NCBI RefSeq assembly: GCF_003331055.1
Contig: NZ_PUQD01000010.1
Span: forward strand, 37,199 to 101,198
Direction: 5' to 3'
From: Pseudomonas sp. AFG_SD02_1510_Pfu_092
GTDB lineage: Bacteria; Pseudomonadota; Gammaproteobacteria; Pseudomonadales; Pseudomonadaceae
DNA length: 64,000 nucleotides
Below, piece by piece: positions 9,302-18,189 of this stretch. Under the pieces are notes generated by a model. The model was not told the DNA's origin, made no database searches, and saw nothing but the letters and a program-made list of their open reading frames with translations. The translations under genes and the position numbers were made by a program. Within the stretch, counting starts at the first letter, position 1, and each line of letters starts with the position of its first letter.

Positions 9302-10450
9302 TCAGGTGTCGCCCAGCCCGACCTTCAACAGCGCGCCGTCCTTGTCATCGGTCAGCACATACACATAGCCGTCCGGCCCCACCCGCACATCGCGGATACG
9401 TGCCTTCAGCTCACCCAGCAGACGCTCCTCATGCACCACCTTGTCGCCCTTCAGCTGCAGGCGGATCAGCTCCTGGGTCGCCAGCGCGCCAATGAACAGA
9501 TTGTGCTCCCAGGCCTTGAACGTCGGGCTGTCGTAGAACGCCATGCCGCTGATACCCGGCGACTGTTCCCAGACATGGTGCGGGTCGACCATGCCCTCCA
9601 CATGCTTGCCCTTGGCCTCCGGGATCGGCAGCAGCGAGTAGTTGATGCCGTGGGTCGCGATCGGCCAGCCATAGTTCTTGCCCGGTTTGGGGATGTTGAT
9701 CTCGTCGCCGCCACGCGGGCCGTGTTCGTGGGTCCACAGCTGGCCCGTCCAGGGGTTGAGTGCGGCGCCTTGCGGGTTGCGGTGGCCGAACGACCAGATC
9801 TCCGGGCGCACGTTGTCGCGGCCGACGAAGGGGTTGTCCCGGGGCACTTCGCCGTCCGGCAGAATGCGCACGACCTTGCCTTGCAGCTTGTCCAGGTCCT
9901 GCGCGGTGGGGCGTTGGTTGTTCTCGCCCAGGGCAATGAACAGGTAGCCATTACGGTCGAACACCAGCCGCGAGCCGAAGTGGTTGCCGTCCGACAGCTT
10001 GGGCTGCTGGCGGAAGATCACGTTGAAGTTCTCCAGCCGGGCACGGTCCTCGGACAGCTGGCCACGGCCGACCGCAGTCCCCGCCTTGCCATCACTGCCC
10101 GCTTCGGCGAAGGACAGGTACACGGTGCGATCCTTGTCAAATTCCGGCGACAGCACCACATCCAGCAGGCCGCCCTGCCCTTCGGCCCAGACCTTGGGCA
10201 CACCGCTGATCGGCGCGCCGACCTTGCCTTCGGCGTTCACCACCCGCAGGTTGCCGGCGCGCTCGGTGATCAACATGTCCTTGCCACCCGGCAAAAAAGC
10301 CAGCGCCCACGGGTTGCGCAGGCCGTCGGCGACGGTGCTGACGGTCAAGGTGCCTTGTTCACTGCGAAACTGCTGTTCGCTGGCGGCCTGCGCCAGCAGG
10401 GGCAGCAGGGCGGCGGCGGTCAGGGTGGCAAGCCAGGGTGCTCGAAGCAT
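9302..10450 (-). CDS. PQQ-dependent periplasmic aldose sugar dehydrogenase
   Basis: A 382-residue six-bladed beta-propeller quinoprotein of the soluble glucose/sorbosone dehydrogenase family (YliI/Asd-like). It starts with a signal peptide (MLRAPWLATLTAAALLPLLAQA). Family blocks are NPWALAFLPGGKDMLITER, GQGGLLDVVLSPEFD, the catalytic-His region SDGNHFGSRLVFDRNGYLF, SFGHRNPQGAALNPWTG and WTHEHGPRGGDEINI. It would oxidise aldoses in the periplasm with PQQ. ATG 10450 is chosen because a GGAA ribosome site lies just upstream. The small exported protein gene upstream overlaps no coding bases and may be in the same operon. Confidence 0.92.
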   Translation of the reverse strand: MLRAPWLATLTAAALLPLLAQAASEQQFRSEQGTLTVSTVADGLRNPWALAFLPGGKDMLITERAGNLRVVNAEGKVGAPISGVPKVWAEGQGGLLDVVLSPEFDKDRTVYLSFAEAGSDGKAGTAVGRGQLSEDRARLENFNVIFRQQPKLSDGNHFGSRLVFDRNGYLFIALGENNQRPTAQDLDKLQGKVVRILPDGEVPRDNPFVGRDNVRPEIWSFGHRNPQGAALNPWTGQLWTHEHGPRGGDEINIPKPGKNYGWPIATHGINYSLLPIPEAKGKHVEGMVDPHHVWEQSPGISGMAFYDSPTFKAWEHNLFIGALATQELIRLQLKGDKVVHEERLLGELKARIRDVRVGPDGYVYVLTDDKDGALLKVGLGDT

Positions 10451-10473
10451 GCAGGATTCCTTTCGTCGGCAGG

Positions 10474-10791
10474 TCACGGCGCGCGCGGGTTGTCGCGCGG
10501 TGGCCGGGTGGGTTCCAGGTTGGGGGTTTGCTGTTGACGGCGCAGGTTGTCGCCGTTGCCGATGCCACGGTTGTCCAGGCTGGGCGTGCGTTGGTACGGG
10601 TCGGTGGACGGGCCGCGCACGGGCGGCGTGGCTGGCACGCTGCCCTGGCGGCTATTGGGGTTGGCGCGCTGGATCGGGCTGTTGTAGGGGTTGTTGTTGC
10701 CGGCGGCGAGTTGCAAGGGTGACTCGCCGGCCGCTTGCGCGGGCAGGCAAAGCACCAGGCCGAGGGCCAGAATGGGCAATGTCGGGGTCAT
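10474..10791 (-). CDS. Small exported Asn/Pro/Arg-rich protein, unknown function
   Basis: A 105-residue protein with a clear signal peptide (MTPTLPILALGLVLCLPAQA) followed by a low-complexity mature part rich in Asn, Pro, Arg and Gln (for example AAGNNNPYNSPIQRANPNS). No known domain is recognisable. It lies 23 bp upstream of the sugar dehydrogenase on the same strand, so co-transcription is likely. The coding call rests on the signal peptide, ATG start and operon position. Confidence 0.65.
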   Translation of the reverse strand: MTPTLPILALGLVLCLPAQAAGESPLQLAAGNNNPYNSPIQRANPNSRQGSVPATPPVRGPSTDPYQRTPSLDNRGIGNGDNLRRQQQTPNLEPTRPPRDNPRAP

Positions 10792-10918
10792 GCTTAACCT
10801 CCTGCACGAAATGCCGCGCCTGGTGGGTTTGATAGCCTAAGGCGCGAAGGGTTCGCGGCAAAAGTGTGAATGCGGGTGGAGATGATTCCTGATGTTTCAG
10901 TATGGGGTCTGGGGGCTG

Positions 10919-11012
10919 CTTTGCAGCCCATCGCGACACAAGGCCGCTCCTACAGGGGTACGCGATCCCTGTGGGAGCGGCCTTGTGTCGCGATGGGCCG
11001 CAAAGCGGCCCC
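10919..11012. repeat. Paired inverted REP elements
   Basis: 'cgcgacacaaggccgctcc' and its inverted partner 'gggagcggccttgtgtcgcg' face each other across about 20 bp, flanked by 'tttgcagcccat' and 'gatgggccgcaaagcgg'. This is the other P. putida REP variant, forming a long hairpin just after the agmatinase stop (on the minus strand). Confidence 0.85.
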
Positions 11013-11015
11013 AGG

Positions 11016-11981
11016 TCACTGGCCCTTGTCCACCTTGTGCCGCGCCGCATACAGGCACAGCATTTCCATCGCCAGGGTGGCCCCCGCCAGCGCGGTGATA
11101 TCGGCATGGTCATAGGCCGGTGCCACTTCCACCAGGTCCATGCCCACCAGGTTGATACCACGCAAGCCGCCGAGAATCTCCAGCGCCTGCACCGTGCTCA
11201 GGCCACCACACACCGGCGTACCGGTACCCGGCGCATAGGCCGGATCGAGGCAGTCGATGTCGAAGGTCAGGTACACCGGACGCTCGCCCACCCGCTGGCG
11301 AATCGCTGCAACCACCGCCTCGGTGCCCTGGCGGTGCACCTGGCGGGCGTCGAGGATGGCAAAGCCCTGGCTGTCTTCATTGGTGGTGCGCAGGCCGATC
11401 TGCACCGAGCTGGCCGGGTCGACCAGGCCTTCGCGGGCGGCATGCCAGAACATGGTGCCGTGGTCGATACGCCGGCCCTCCTCGTCCGGCCAGGTGTCGC
11501 TGTGCGCATCGAAGTGGATCAGCGCCAGCGGGCCATGCCGGCGGGCATGAGCCTTGAGCAGCGGGTAGCTGATGAAGTGGTCGCCGCCCAGGGTGAGCAT
11601 GGCGCAACCGGCCTGCAGAATATGCTCGGCATGCGCCTCGATGGTGTCTGGCACCGCCTGCGGCGTGCCGCTGTCGAACGCACAATCGCCATAGTCGATC
11701 ACGGCCAGCTGCTCGAACGGGTCGAACGCCCACGGCCAGTGCCGGGCCCAGGCCTGTTGCACCGAGGCGGCGCGGATCGCCCGCGGGCCGAAGCGCGCAC
11801 CTGGCCGGTTGCTGGTGGCGGTGTCGAATGGCACGCCGCTGACCACCACATCGACGCCGCGCAAGTCGCGGCTGTAGCGGCGGCGGGAGAAACTGGTAAT
11901 GCCGGCGTAGGTACTTTCCGCGGCGGTGCCGTACAGGCTGTCGCGGGTCATGGCCTGGTCGTTTTCTGCTGCTTGCTCCAC
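11016..11981 (-). CDS. speB: Agmatinase / ureohydrolase
   Basis: A 321-residue arginase-family enzyme that hydrolyses agmatine (or a related guanidino compound) to an amine and urea. The dinuclear manganese motifs are all present: GGDHFISYP, HFDAHSDTWPDE and DIDCLDPAYAPGTGTP. The start is set at GTG 11981 because a CAGGAG ribosome site lies 7 bp before it; ATG 11951 (MTRDSLYG) is the alternative. The next gene upstream is a polyamine-type periplasmic binding protein and then a divergent LysR, suggesting a small uptake-and-degradation unit. Guanidinobutyrase or guanidinopropionase cannot be ruled out from motifs alone. Confidence 0.88.
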   Translation of the reverse strand: MEQAAENDQAMTRDSLYGTAAESTYAGITSFSRRRYSRDLRGVDVVVSGVPFDTATSNRPGARFGPRAIRAASVQQAWARHWPWAFDPFEQLAVIDYGDCAFDSGTPQAVPDTIEAHAEHILQAGCAMLTLGGDHFISYPLLKAHARRHGPLALIHFDAHSDTWPDEEGRRIDHGTMFWHAAREGLVDPASSVQIGLRTTNEDSQGFAILDARQVHRQGTEAVVAAIRQRVGERPVYLTFDIDCLDPAYAPGTGTPVCGGLSTVQALEILGGLRGINLVGMDLVEVAPAYDHADITALAGATLAMEMLCLYAARHKVDKGQ

Positions 11982-12006
11982 GGTCGGGCTCCTGTGTGGT
12001 TGGGGG

Positions 12007-13086
12007 TTACTGGCGGCTGCGGAAGGCGGTCCACAAGCGGTTGCGCTGGCGCAGGTCGGCCAACGCCATGCTGCGGTCGGCATACAGGCGCTGGCGCACC
12101 TCGGCCGGCGGGTAGATGTCCGGGTCGTTGCGCACCGCTTCGTCGACCAGCGGCGTGGCGGCCTGGTTGGCGTTGGCGAAGAACAGCGTATTGGTCAGCG
12201 CAGCCACGGATTCGGGCTTGAGCATGAAGGCGATGAAGGCCCGCGCCGCTTCGGGGTGCGGTGCGTCCCTGGGGATGACCAGGTTGTCCTGCCACACCAG
12301 CGTACCTTCGCGGGGGATGCGGTAGATCAGCTCGAACGGCTTGCCGGCACGGCGCGCCTGTTCGGCGGCCATCGCCGCGTCGCCGTTGTAAGTCAGCGCC
12401 AGGCACACGCTGCCGTTGGCCAGGTCGCTGATCTGCCGGCCATTGGCGACATAGCTGATCGACGGCTGCAACTGGCCCAGCAGCTGTTGCGCGGCAGCCA
12501 GGTCGGCCTTGTCCTGGCTGTAAGGGTCCTTGCCCAGGTAATTCAGGGCCACGCCGATCACCTCCTGTGGCGAGTCGGGCATGGCGATGCCGCAGTCTTT
12601 CAGGCGGCTGGCGTACTCGGGCTTGAACAGCAGGTCGAGGCTGTCCAGGGGCACCTCGCCCAGGCGCTGGCGTACGGCCTGCACATTCACCCCCAGGCCC
12701 AGGGTGCCCCAGGTGTAGGGCAGCGCATGGCGGTTGCCGGGGTCGGCCTCGGCCAGCTTGGCCAGCAGGTCCTGGTCGAGGTTGGCGTAGCCGGGCATGG
12801 CCTGCAGGTCGAACGGCTGCAAGGCATTGGCCTTGAGCGCCCGGGCCAGCACGGCCGAGGACGGCACCACCACATCGTAGCCACTGCCACCGGTCAGCAG
12901 CTTGGTTTCCAGCACCTCGGTGGTGTCGAAGGTGTCGTAGCGCACCTTGTAGCCGGTTTCCTGCTCGAAGCGCTGCAGGGTTTGCGGGGCGACGTAATCG
13001 GCCCAGCTGTACAGGTTGACGACCCGTTCTTCGGCCTGCAACGGCAAGGCCAGGACCAGGGACAGCAGACACAACGATCGACGCAT
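12007..13086 (-). CDS. Polyamine-type ABC transporter substrate-binding protein
   Basis: A periplasmic solute-binding protein of 359 residues from the PotD/PotF/SpuD family. It has a signal peptide (MRRSLCLLSLVLALPLQA) followed by EERVVNLYSWADYVAPQTL, the usual PotF/SpuD N-terminus with the N-x-Y-x-W-x-D-Y block. DVVVPSSAVLARAL, DNLVIPRDAPHPEAARAFI and RLYADRSMALADLRQR also fit. ATG 13086 follows a GAGG ribosome site. No permease or ATPase genes are beside it, so it must use components encoded elsewhere or act as a sensor. It sits upstream of the agmatinase on the same strand, which supports a polyamine or agmatine ligand. Confidence 0.9.
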   Translation of the reverse strand: MRRSLCLLSLVLALPLQAEERVVNLYSWADYVAPQTLQRFEQETGYKVRYDTFDTTEVLETKLLTGGSGYDVVVPSSAVLARALKANALQPFDLQAMPGYANLDQDLLAKLAEADPGNRHALPYTWGTLGLGVNVQAVRQRLGEVPLDSLDLLFKPEYASRLKDCGIAMPDSPQEVIGVALNYLGKDPYSQDKADLAAAQQLLGQLQPSISYVANGRQISDLANGSVCLALTYNGDAAMAAEQARRAGKPFELIYRIPREGTLVWQDNLVIPRDAPHPEAARAFIAFMLKPESVAALTNTLFFANANQAATPLVDEAVRNDPDIYPPAEVRQRLYADRSMALADLRQRNRLWTAFRSRQ

Positions 13087-13188
13087 GGCGGGCACCTCGG
13101 CAAATGGGTGGATGCCGCGAGCATGCCAGCCGGGTTACATTGCAGAAATGGCAAGTTTGCAAAGCTGACATTCATCAGGAGCAATGCA

Positions 13189-14079
13189 ATGCTCGGACAA
13201 GTGCACGACCCGGACCTGCACCTGCTGCGGCTGTTCGTCACTGTAGTCGAGGCCGGTGGCTTCAGCGCCGCGCAGGGCGTGCTGGGTTTGAGCCAGCCCA
13301 CCATCAGCCAGCGCATGGCCCAGCTGGAAGCGCGCCTGGGCTACCGCCTGTGCAGCCGCGGCAAGGGTGGTTTTCAGCTGACGGCAAAAGGTGCGCTGCT
13401 GCTGGACGCCGCCCGTGGGTTGTTGCTGAACATCGAGCAGTTTCGCCAGCAGGCCAATGGCGTTGCCGGGCGGCTGCTGGGCACCGTGCGCATCGGCATG
13501 GCGGAGAACCAGGACAAGACGGTGAGCCTGAAGCTGGCGGCGGCCATCGCAGCGTTTCGCAGGCGCGAGGAGGCGGTGCAGCTGGAGCTGATCAGCGCGC
13601 CGCCGGCAGAGCTGGAACGGCTGCTGCTGGAGCAGCGGCTGGATTACGCGATCAGCTACTTTTCCGGTAACCAGGCCGCCTTCGACTACCAGCCGCTGTT
13701 CGAAGAACGGCAACGGCTGTATTGCGGCAAGGGCCATGTGCTGTTCGGCGCGGCGGATGTCGGGCGCGAGCGCTTGCTGGACATCGACCAGGTACGCCAC
13801 CCGTACCGCTTGCTCAAGGGCGGCGAGCCGTTCCAGAGCCGGCGCAGCATGGCGGTGGCAGAGCAGATCGAGAGCGTGCTGACGTTGATTCTGTCAGGGC
13901 GGCACATCGGCTATCTGCCGTGTCATTGCGCGCAGCAATGGCAGGCCGAGGGGTTGCTGTGGGCGCTGGACCCGGGGCTGGATTTCGTCGTGCCGTTTAC
14001 CTTGGCCAGGCACCGGGCGCAGGTGGTTGGCGAGGCGCAGCAGGCGTTTGCGCAGGATTTGCTGGCAGCATTCGCCTGA
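13189..14079 (+). CDS. LysR-family transcriptional regulator
   Basis: A LysR regulator of 296 residues. The winged helix-turn-helix spans residues 8-65 (DPDLHLLRLFVTVVEAGGFS, then LSQPTISQRMAQLEARLGY), and an effector-binding domain begins near GRLLGTVRIGMAENQDK. ATG 13189 is preceded by AGGAG. It is divergent from the polyamine-binding protein gene with a gap of about 100 bp, so it probably controls that gene and speB (inference from arrangement). Confidence 0.9.
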   Translation: MLGQVHDPDLHLLRLFVTVVEAGGFSAAQGVLGLSQPTISQRMAQLEARLGYRLCSRGKGGFQLTAKGALLLDAARGLLLNIEQFRQQANGVAGRLLGTVRIGMAENQDKTVSLKLAAAIAAFRRREEAVQLELISAPPAELERLLLEQRLDYAISYFSGNQAAFDYQPLFEERQRLYCGKGHVLFGAADVGRERLLDIDQVRHPYRLLKGGEPFQSRRSMAVAEQIESVLTLILSGRHIGYLPCHCAQQWQAEGLLWALDPGLDFVVPFTLARHRAQVVGEAQQAFAQDLLAAFA

Positions 14080-14084
14080 GCCGG

Positions 14085-14272
14085 CCTCTTCGCGGGTAAA
14101 CCCGCTCCCACAGGGACCGCGACTTCCTCAGGCATGTGCGGTCTCTGTGGGAGCGGCCTTGTGTCGCGAAAGGGGTGCGAAGCGCCCCCAGGCTTCAACT
14201 CCGCAGCACATAGTGCCGGGGCCGCTTTGCGGCCCTTTCGCGACACAAGGCCGCTCCCACAGAACCGCGCAG
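14085..14272. repeat. REP element cluster
   Basis: Two REP variants occur in tandem: 'ttcgcgggtaaacccgctcc' with 'gtgggagcggccttgtgtcg', then 'gccgctttgcggccctttcg' with 'cgacacaaggccgctcccac'. They lie between the convergent LysR and iutA genes and are likely to act as a terminator or barrier. Confidence 0.85.
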
Positions 14273-14274
14273 TG

Positions 14275-16701
14275 TCAGTAAGCCATGCTCCAGGTCAGTG
14301 TGTAGGTGCGCCCGCGCCCCTGGTAGTCATACAGGTACGCCGGCCCGTAGGTCGGCGAGTAGAACAGCGTCGCACGCTGCCCCCAGACCGTGCTGTACTG
14401 CTTGTCCAGCAGGTTCTGGATCCCGGCGCTGAAGGTGCCGAAGCCGGTGTCCTGGCTGGCCAGCAGGTCGAAGGTGGTGTAACCGTCGATTTCGTGGTCG
14501 GCATCGTCCTTCAGGCTGAAGGCATGGTTGGCCTGCAACCGCGCACTGCGGCCATCGCCCTTCCAGCCGACGAACGCGGTGGCCTTCGACAGCGAGGCAT
14601 AGCGGGCATCGCGCTTGCGCCAGCCGCCATCGACGTCCTCTTCCTCGGAACGGGTCAGGTGCAGCGTGCCACCGGTTTCCCAGCCGCTCTGGAAGTGCCG
14701 GGTCAGCGCACCTTCAAAGCCGAAGTCGCGGCTTTTCTGGTCTTCCACATCGATGGTCAAGCTCTGCGAGTCGACGTTGATGATCTTGTCCGACCAGATG
14801 TAGTACAGCGCCGCCTGGGCATCCCAGTCCAGGTCGGCATAGCGCCAGCCCAGCTCCACCTGGCGGCTCTTGATGCCGGCCAGCGGGTTGTCCGCCACGC
14901 TCAGGCCGGGCTTGCCGTAGTACTTGGCAGGGTCCGGCAGGTCGAAGCCTTCGCCGTAGTTGGTCCACACCTGGTGGCCATTGTTGAAGTCGTAGATGGC
15001 GCCGAGGTTGAACAGGTTGACCTGGTAGTCGTTGCTGCCGCCCGGCACGCCTTTGAAGTCGCTGACATCCACATCCATCTGCTGGTGCCGGGCGCCGCCG
15101 GACAGGGTCAGGTTATCGCTGGCATGCCAGTCCAGCTGGCCGTACAGCGACACGCCATCGACCCGGTAGCTGGGGTAGCGTGCGGCCTTGCTGTCCTTGT
15201 CCAGCTGCAGGCCACCGGACTCGGAAGAGGTCTGCGCGTTGAAGGTGGTCTGCTCGGCGTTGAAGCGCTCGCGGTCCAGGTCGACGCCGTAGGTCAGCTT
15301 CAATGTGTCCCACTGCTTGGCGAACAGGCCCTTGAGGCTGCTGACCTCGAAGTTCTGTTGCGAGGCGGCGAAGTACACCCCGCGCGAACCGGTGGGCGTG
15401 GCGCGGTTGTAGTACGGGAACGGGTAGAAATTGTCGTCTTCCTTGCGGTACGAGGCCTGCAAGTAGAAATCCTGGCCCAGCACGTCGGTGTGGTGGTAAT
15501 TGGCGTTCAGCAGCAGGCGCCGGGTGCGCGGCTCCAGGCCCGAGGAATAGCCGCTGCGCAATTCGGCGTCTTCCAGGTCGGACGGGGCGTTGTGGTTGAG
15601 GTTGGGGAAGTAGATACCGGTGCTGCCGTGGTTGCCCGAATCGTAGTACTGGGCAAGCAGGTCCAGGCTCTGCTGGTCGTTCAGTTGCATCCCCAAGGTG
15701 CCGAGTACGTCGAGGGTGCGGTTGTACTGCAGGTCGGTCTGGGTGTTGTCGATGAAGATCTGCTCGCCGGCGCCGTCGTAGAAGGCCTCGTTCTGCTCGC
15801 CGGAAACGCCCAGCCGGGCGTTGAACCGCTCGTTGCCGCCACTGACCGACTGGGCGAAGCGGGTGGCCAGGTCGTCGCTGTTGTTGAAACCGCTGCTGGC
15901 GCCAAGCTGGGTCTCGAAGCGCGCCGGGCCGGGTTCGCCCTTCTTGGTCACGATGTTGATGATGCCGCCGGTGGCGCCGCCGCCGTAGATGGCGCTGGCG
16001 CCAGACAACACTTCGACGCGCTCGACGTTGAACGGCGAAATACTGTCGAACTGGCGCGACAGGCCGCGCGAGCTGTTCTGGCTGACCCCGTCGATCATCA
16101 CCAGCACGTTGCGCCCGCGCATGTTCTGCCCGTAGTTGGTGCGCCCTTCCGGCGCCAGGTCGAGGCCGGGTACCAGCTTGCCAATGGCTTCCTTCAGGCT
16201 GACGCCGCTGTCGATCTGCTCACGCAGCTGCTGTTGGTCAACTACCCAGACGGTGCCGGGGATTTCGCTGATCGCGGTACTGGTGCGCGAGGCCACGCTG
16301 ACCTCGATCGGCTTGAGGTTGACCGCCTGCGGCGTGGCGTCGGCCTTGCGCAGGGTCACCGTGCGGGCATCGCTGAATTGCCAGCTCATGCCGCTGCCGG
16401 CCAGCAACTGCTGCAATGCCTGCTCGACGCTGTAGCTGCCGCGCAGCGCCGGGCTGGCCTGGCCGGCGACATCGCCGGTGGTGTACAGCAAGTGCAGGCC
16501 GGCCTGGTCGGCGAACGAGGTCAGGGCCTGGTCCAGCGGCTGCGCGGGCAGGTCGAGCTGGACCTGGCGGGCCTGGCTCTGGGCCGGTTCGGCAGCGCTG
16601 GTGGCCGATACGTGCAGCGGGCCGACCAGCATGGCCAGGGCGCTGCAGGACATCAGTGCGTGGTGAAACGTACCGCGACGGCGGTGTAGGGGCTTGAGCA
16701 T
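14275..16701 (-). CDS. iutA: TonB-dependent siderophore receptor with signalling (STN) domain, IutA-type
   Basis: An outer-membrane receptor of 808 residues. After a long export signal comes a secretin/TonB N-terminal (STN) signalling domain (VQLDLPAQPLDQALTSFADQ to LLAGSGMSWQF), then a plug with RGRNVLVMIDGVSQN and GASAIYGGGATGGIINIVTK, then a 22-strand barrel ending in an aromatic residue (LTWSMAY). The STN domain marks it as a transducer receptor that signals to an anti-sigma partner, here iutY. Gene order and the fused partner point to the P. putida aerobactin receptor IutA. ATG 16701 is preferred; upstream GTG and TTG codons are also in frame. No aerobactin biosynthesis genes are nearby, so this is xenosiderophore uptake. 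Confidence 0.88.
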   Translation of the reverse strand: MLKPLHRRRGTFHHALMSCSALAMLVGPLHVSATSAAEPAQSQARQVQLDLPAQPLDQALTSFADQAGLHLLYTTGDVAGQASPALRGSYSVEQALQQLLAGSGMSWQFSDARTVTLRKADATPQAVNLKPIEVSVASRTSTAISEIPGTVWVVDQQQLREQIDSGVSLKEAIGKLVPGLDLAPEGRTNYGQNMRGRNVLVMIDGVSQNSSRGLSRQFDSISPFNVERVEVLSGASAIYGGGATGGIINIVTKKGEPGPARFETQLGASSGFNNSDDLATRFAQSVSGGNERFNARLGVSGEQNEAFYDGAGEQIFIDNTQTDLQYNRTLDVLGTLGMQLNDQQSLDLLAQYYDSGNHGSTGIYFPNLNHNAPSDLEDAELRSGYSSGLEPRTRRLLLNANYHHTDVLGQDFYLQASYRKEDDNFYPFPYYNRATPTGSRGVYFAASQQNFEVSSLKGLFAKQWDTLKLTYGVDLDRERFNAEQTTFNAQTSSESGGLQLDKDSKAARYPSYRVDGVSLYGQLDWHASDNLTLSGGARHQQMDVDVSDFKGVPGGSNDYQVNLFNLGAIYDFNNGHQVWTNYGEGFDLPDPAKYYGKPGLSVADNPLAGIKSRQVELGWRYADLDWDAQAALYYIWSDKIINVDSQSLTIDVEDQKSRDFGFEGALTRHFQSGWETGGTLHLTRSEEEDVDGGWRKRDARYASLSKATAFVGWKGDGRSARLQANHAFSLKDDADHEIDGYTTFDLLASQDTGFGTFSAGIQNLLDKQYSTVWGQRATLFYSPTYGPAYLYDYQGRGRTYTLTWSMAY

Positions 16702-16830
16702 CAGAGGCACGAATGAGCTTCCAGACAAGTCGTAAATGAGAATGGGTTGCTGACAGTCCCACTACGACGATCTGACTGACGGGAACTTGCAGTGCTGAAT
16801 GGAAAATATTTTTATTCCTGTGCCGGACCC

Positions 16831-16925
16831 TTCGCGGCTAAAGCCGCTCCCACAGGTACCGTGTGCTCCCGAGACATACGCCGTCCCGTGTGGGAGCGGG
16901 TTCACCCGCGAAGAGGCCGGCACAG
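16831..16925. repeat. REP pair between iutA and iutY
   Basis: 'ttcgcggctaaagccgctcc' and 'gtgggagcgggttcacccgc' face each other across about 35 bp. The element lies after iutY and before iutA on the transcribed strand, so it may uncouple the two genes. Confidence 0.85.
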
Positions 16926-16930
16926 ACTGA

Positions 16931-18073
16931 TCAATGAACCACAGCCAACCACGGCAGGTAGGTCACCTTCAGCCCATAACGCTGTTCAAGGCTCCGCAAC
17001 AGGGCCTCCGGCTCATTCAGGTCGAACACCCCGCTGACCTCCATTGCCGCCAGCCTGCTGTCCGACAACACGATCCGCCCATGCCGGTAACGCTCCAGCT
17101 CCGCCAGCACCTGCCCCAGCGGCTTGCCGTTGAAAATCAGTTTGCCCCGCCGCCAGGCGGTCTGCGCCTCGGCATCGGGCGCCAACGCAAGCTCATGCTC
17201 GCCGACCCGGGCCTGGCCACGTGCCAATAGCACACGGCCATCGCGGCGCACGCTGAAGGTGGCAGCGTTGCCCTGCACCCGCTCAGCGCCGCTTTCGACC
17301 ACGAACGGCCGTGCCTCGTCAGCGGCCTCGAACAGCGCCTCGCCGGCATCCAGCACTACCCGCCGCTCGTGCTCGTCGAACACCACGCTCACGGCACTGG
17401 CACTGTTCAGGGTTATCCGCGAGCCATCCGCCAGGGTGATCACTTGCCGCTCACCCACCGCGGTGTGGTAATCGGCCAGCCACAGCGGCGCCTGCTGCCA
17501 ACCGGCTGCAGCGGCAATCAGCACCACTACCGAAGCCGCCACACCGGCCTGTTTCAGCCAGTCGCGACAATGGCGCAAGGCCTGGCCGATGTACTTGGCC
17601 ACCATGCTTTCGGAAACCCCCAGCTGTTGCGCGACCTGCTTCTGGGTCAGGCCTTCGACGCGGTTGAGCAGCAGTGCCTGGCGGGCATTGTCGGGCAGCT
17701 GCAGCAGCGCCTGGTCGAGAATCCGCAGGCGCTCCCGGGCCAACAGCGCTGCCTCGGGGGCCGGCGCCGGGCAGGCCACCTCGCCCGCCTGGTCGCTGTC
17801 GCCATGGTTGGCAGCAATGCGCCGCTCGCGACGCAAGGCATCGATCGCCAGGTTGCCGGCCACGCGGAAGATGAAGCTGCGCGCATGCCGCACCGGCAGC
17901 GCCTGCTGGTCGAGGGTGACCAGCTTCAGGTAGGTTTCCTGCGCCACATCGGCGGCGCGCTGACGGTCGTTCATGCGCCGGGTGAGGAAATGCAGCAGGT
18001 CGTCGTAGTGCTCCTGGAAACTCGCCAGCAGGCCCGACACGGGTGAGGTCAGCATGGGTTTGGGAACCGCCAT
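16931..18073 (-). CDS. iutY: Fused ECF sigma factor / FecR-type anti-sigma protein
   Basis: One 380-residue polypeptide carries both halves of a cell-surface signalling switch. Residues ~1-170 are an ECF sigma factor: region 2 (HFLTRRMNDRQRAADVAQET, FRVAGNLAIDALRRERR) and region 4 (LPDNARQALLLNRVEGLTQK, LGVSESMVAKYIGQAL). A transmembrane helix (AASVVVLIAAAAGW) sits near residue 180. The rest is a FecR-type periplasmic domain (ITLADGSRITLNSASAVSV, RRGKLIFNGKPLGQVLAELE). Separate sigma and anti-sigma genes are the rule; the single-chain form matches IutY of P. putida, which is cleaved to free the sigma domain when IutA binds ferric aerobactin. A Fur-like box lies upstream. Confidence 0.92.
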   Translation of the reverse strand: MAVPKPMLTSPVSGLLASFQEHYDDLLHFLTRRMNDRQRAADVAQETYLKLVTLDQQALPVRHARSFIFRVAGNLAIDALRRERRIAANHGDSDQAGEVACPAPAPEAALLARERLRILDQALLQLPDNARQALLLNRVEGLTQKQVAQQLGVSESMVAKYIGQALRHCRDWLKQAGVAASVVVLIAAAAGWQQAPLWLADYHTAVGERQVITLADGSRITLNSASAVSVVFDEHERRVVLDAGEALFEAADEARPFVVESGAERVQGNAATFSVRRDGRVLLARGQARVGEHELALAPDAEAQTAWRRGKLIFNGKPLGQVLAELERYRHGRIVLSDSRLAAMEVSGVFDLNEPEALLRSLEQRYGLKVTYLPWLAVVH

Positions 18074-18091
18074 CAGGAGAAATTATCGGGC

Positions 18092-18110
18092 GTTAATGAG
18101 AAACAGTATC
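18092..18110 (-). promoter_or_regulatory. Candidate Fur box upstream of iutY
   Basis: On the minus strand the 19-bp sequence GATACTGTTTCTCATTAAC matches 14 of 19 positions of the Fur consensus GATAATGATAATCATTATC. It lies 19-37 bp upstream of the iutY start, as expected for iron repression of a siderophore signalling gene. Confidence 0.6.
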
Positions 18111-18189
18111 TTTCATCTGCAGGCAGACTTTCAACGCCGACGCGCATTTGCCACACTGCCCGCTCACCCACTCTGGCAAGGTCGTACCC

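Noticed and set aside
11926..13188. Long upstream extension of the LysR frame over the speB/polyamine-binding genes
   Set aside because: The sequence is the complement of real genes; the LysR homology and ribosome site begin at 13189.
14134..16689. 851-codon frame opposite iutA
   Set aside because: Shadow of the TonB receptor; repetitive Val/Gly/Gln composition and no domain.
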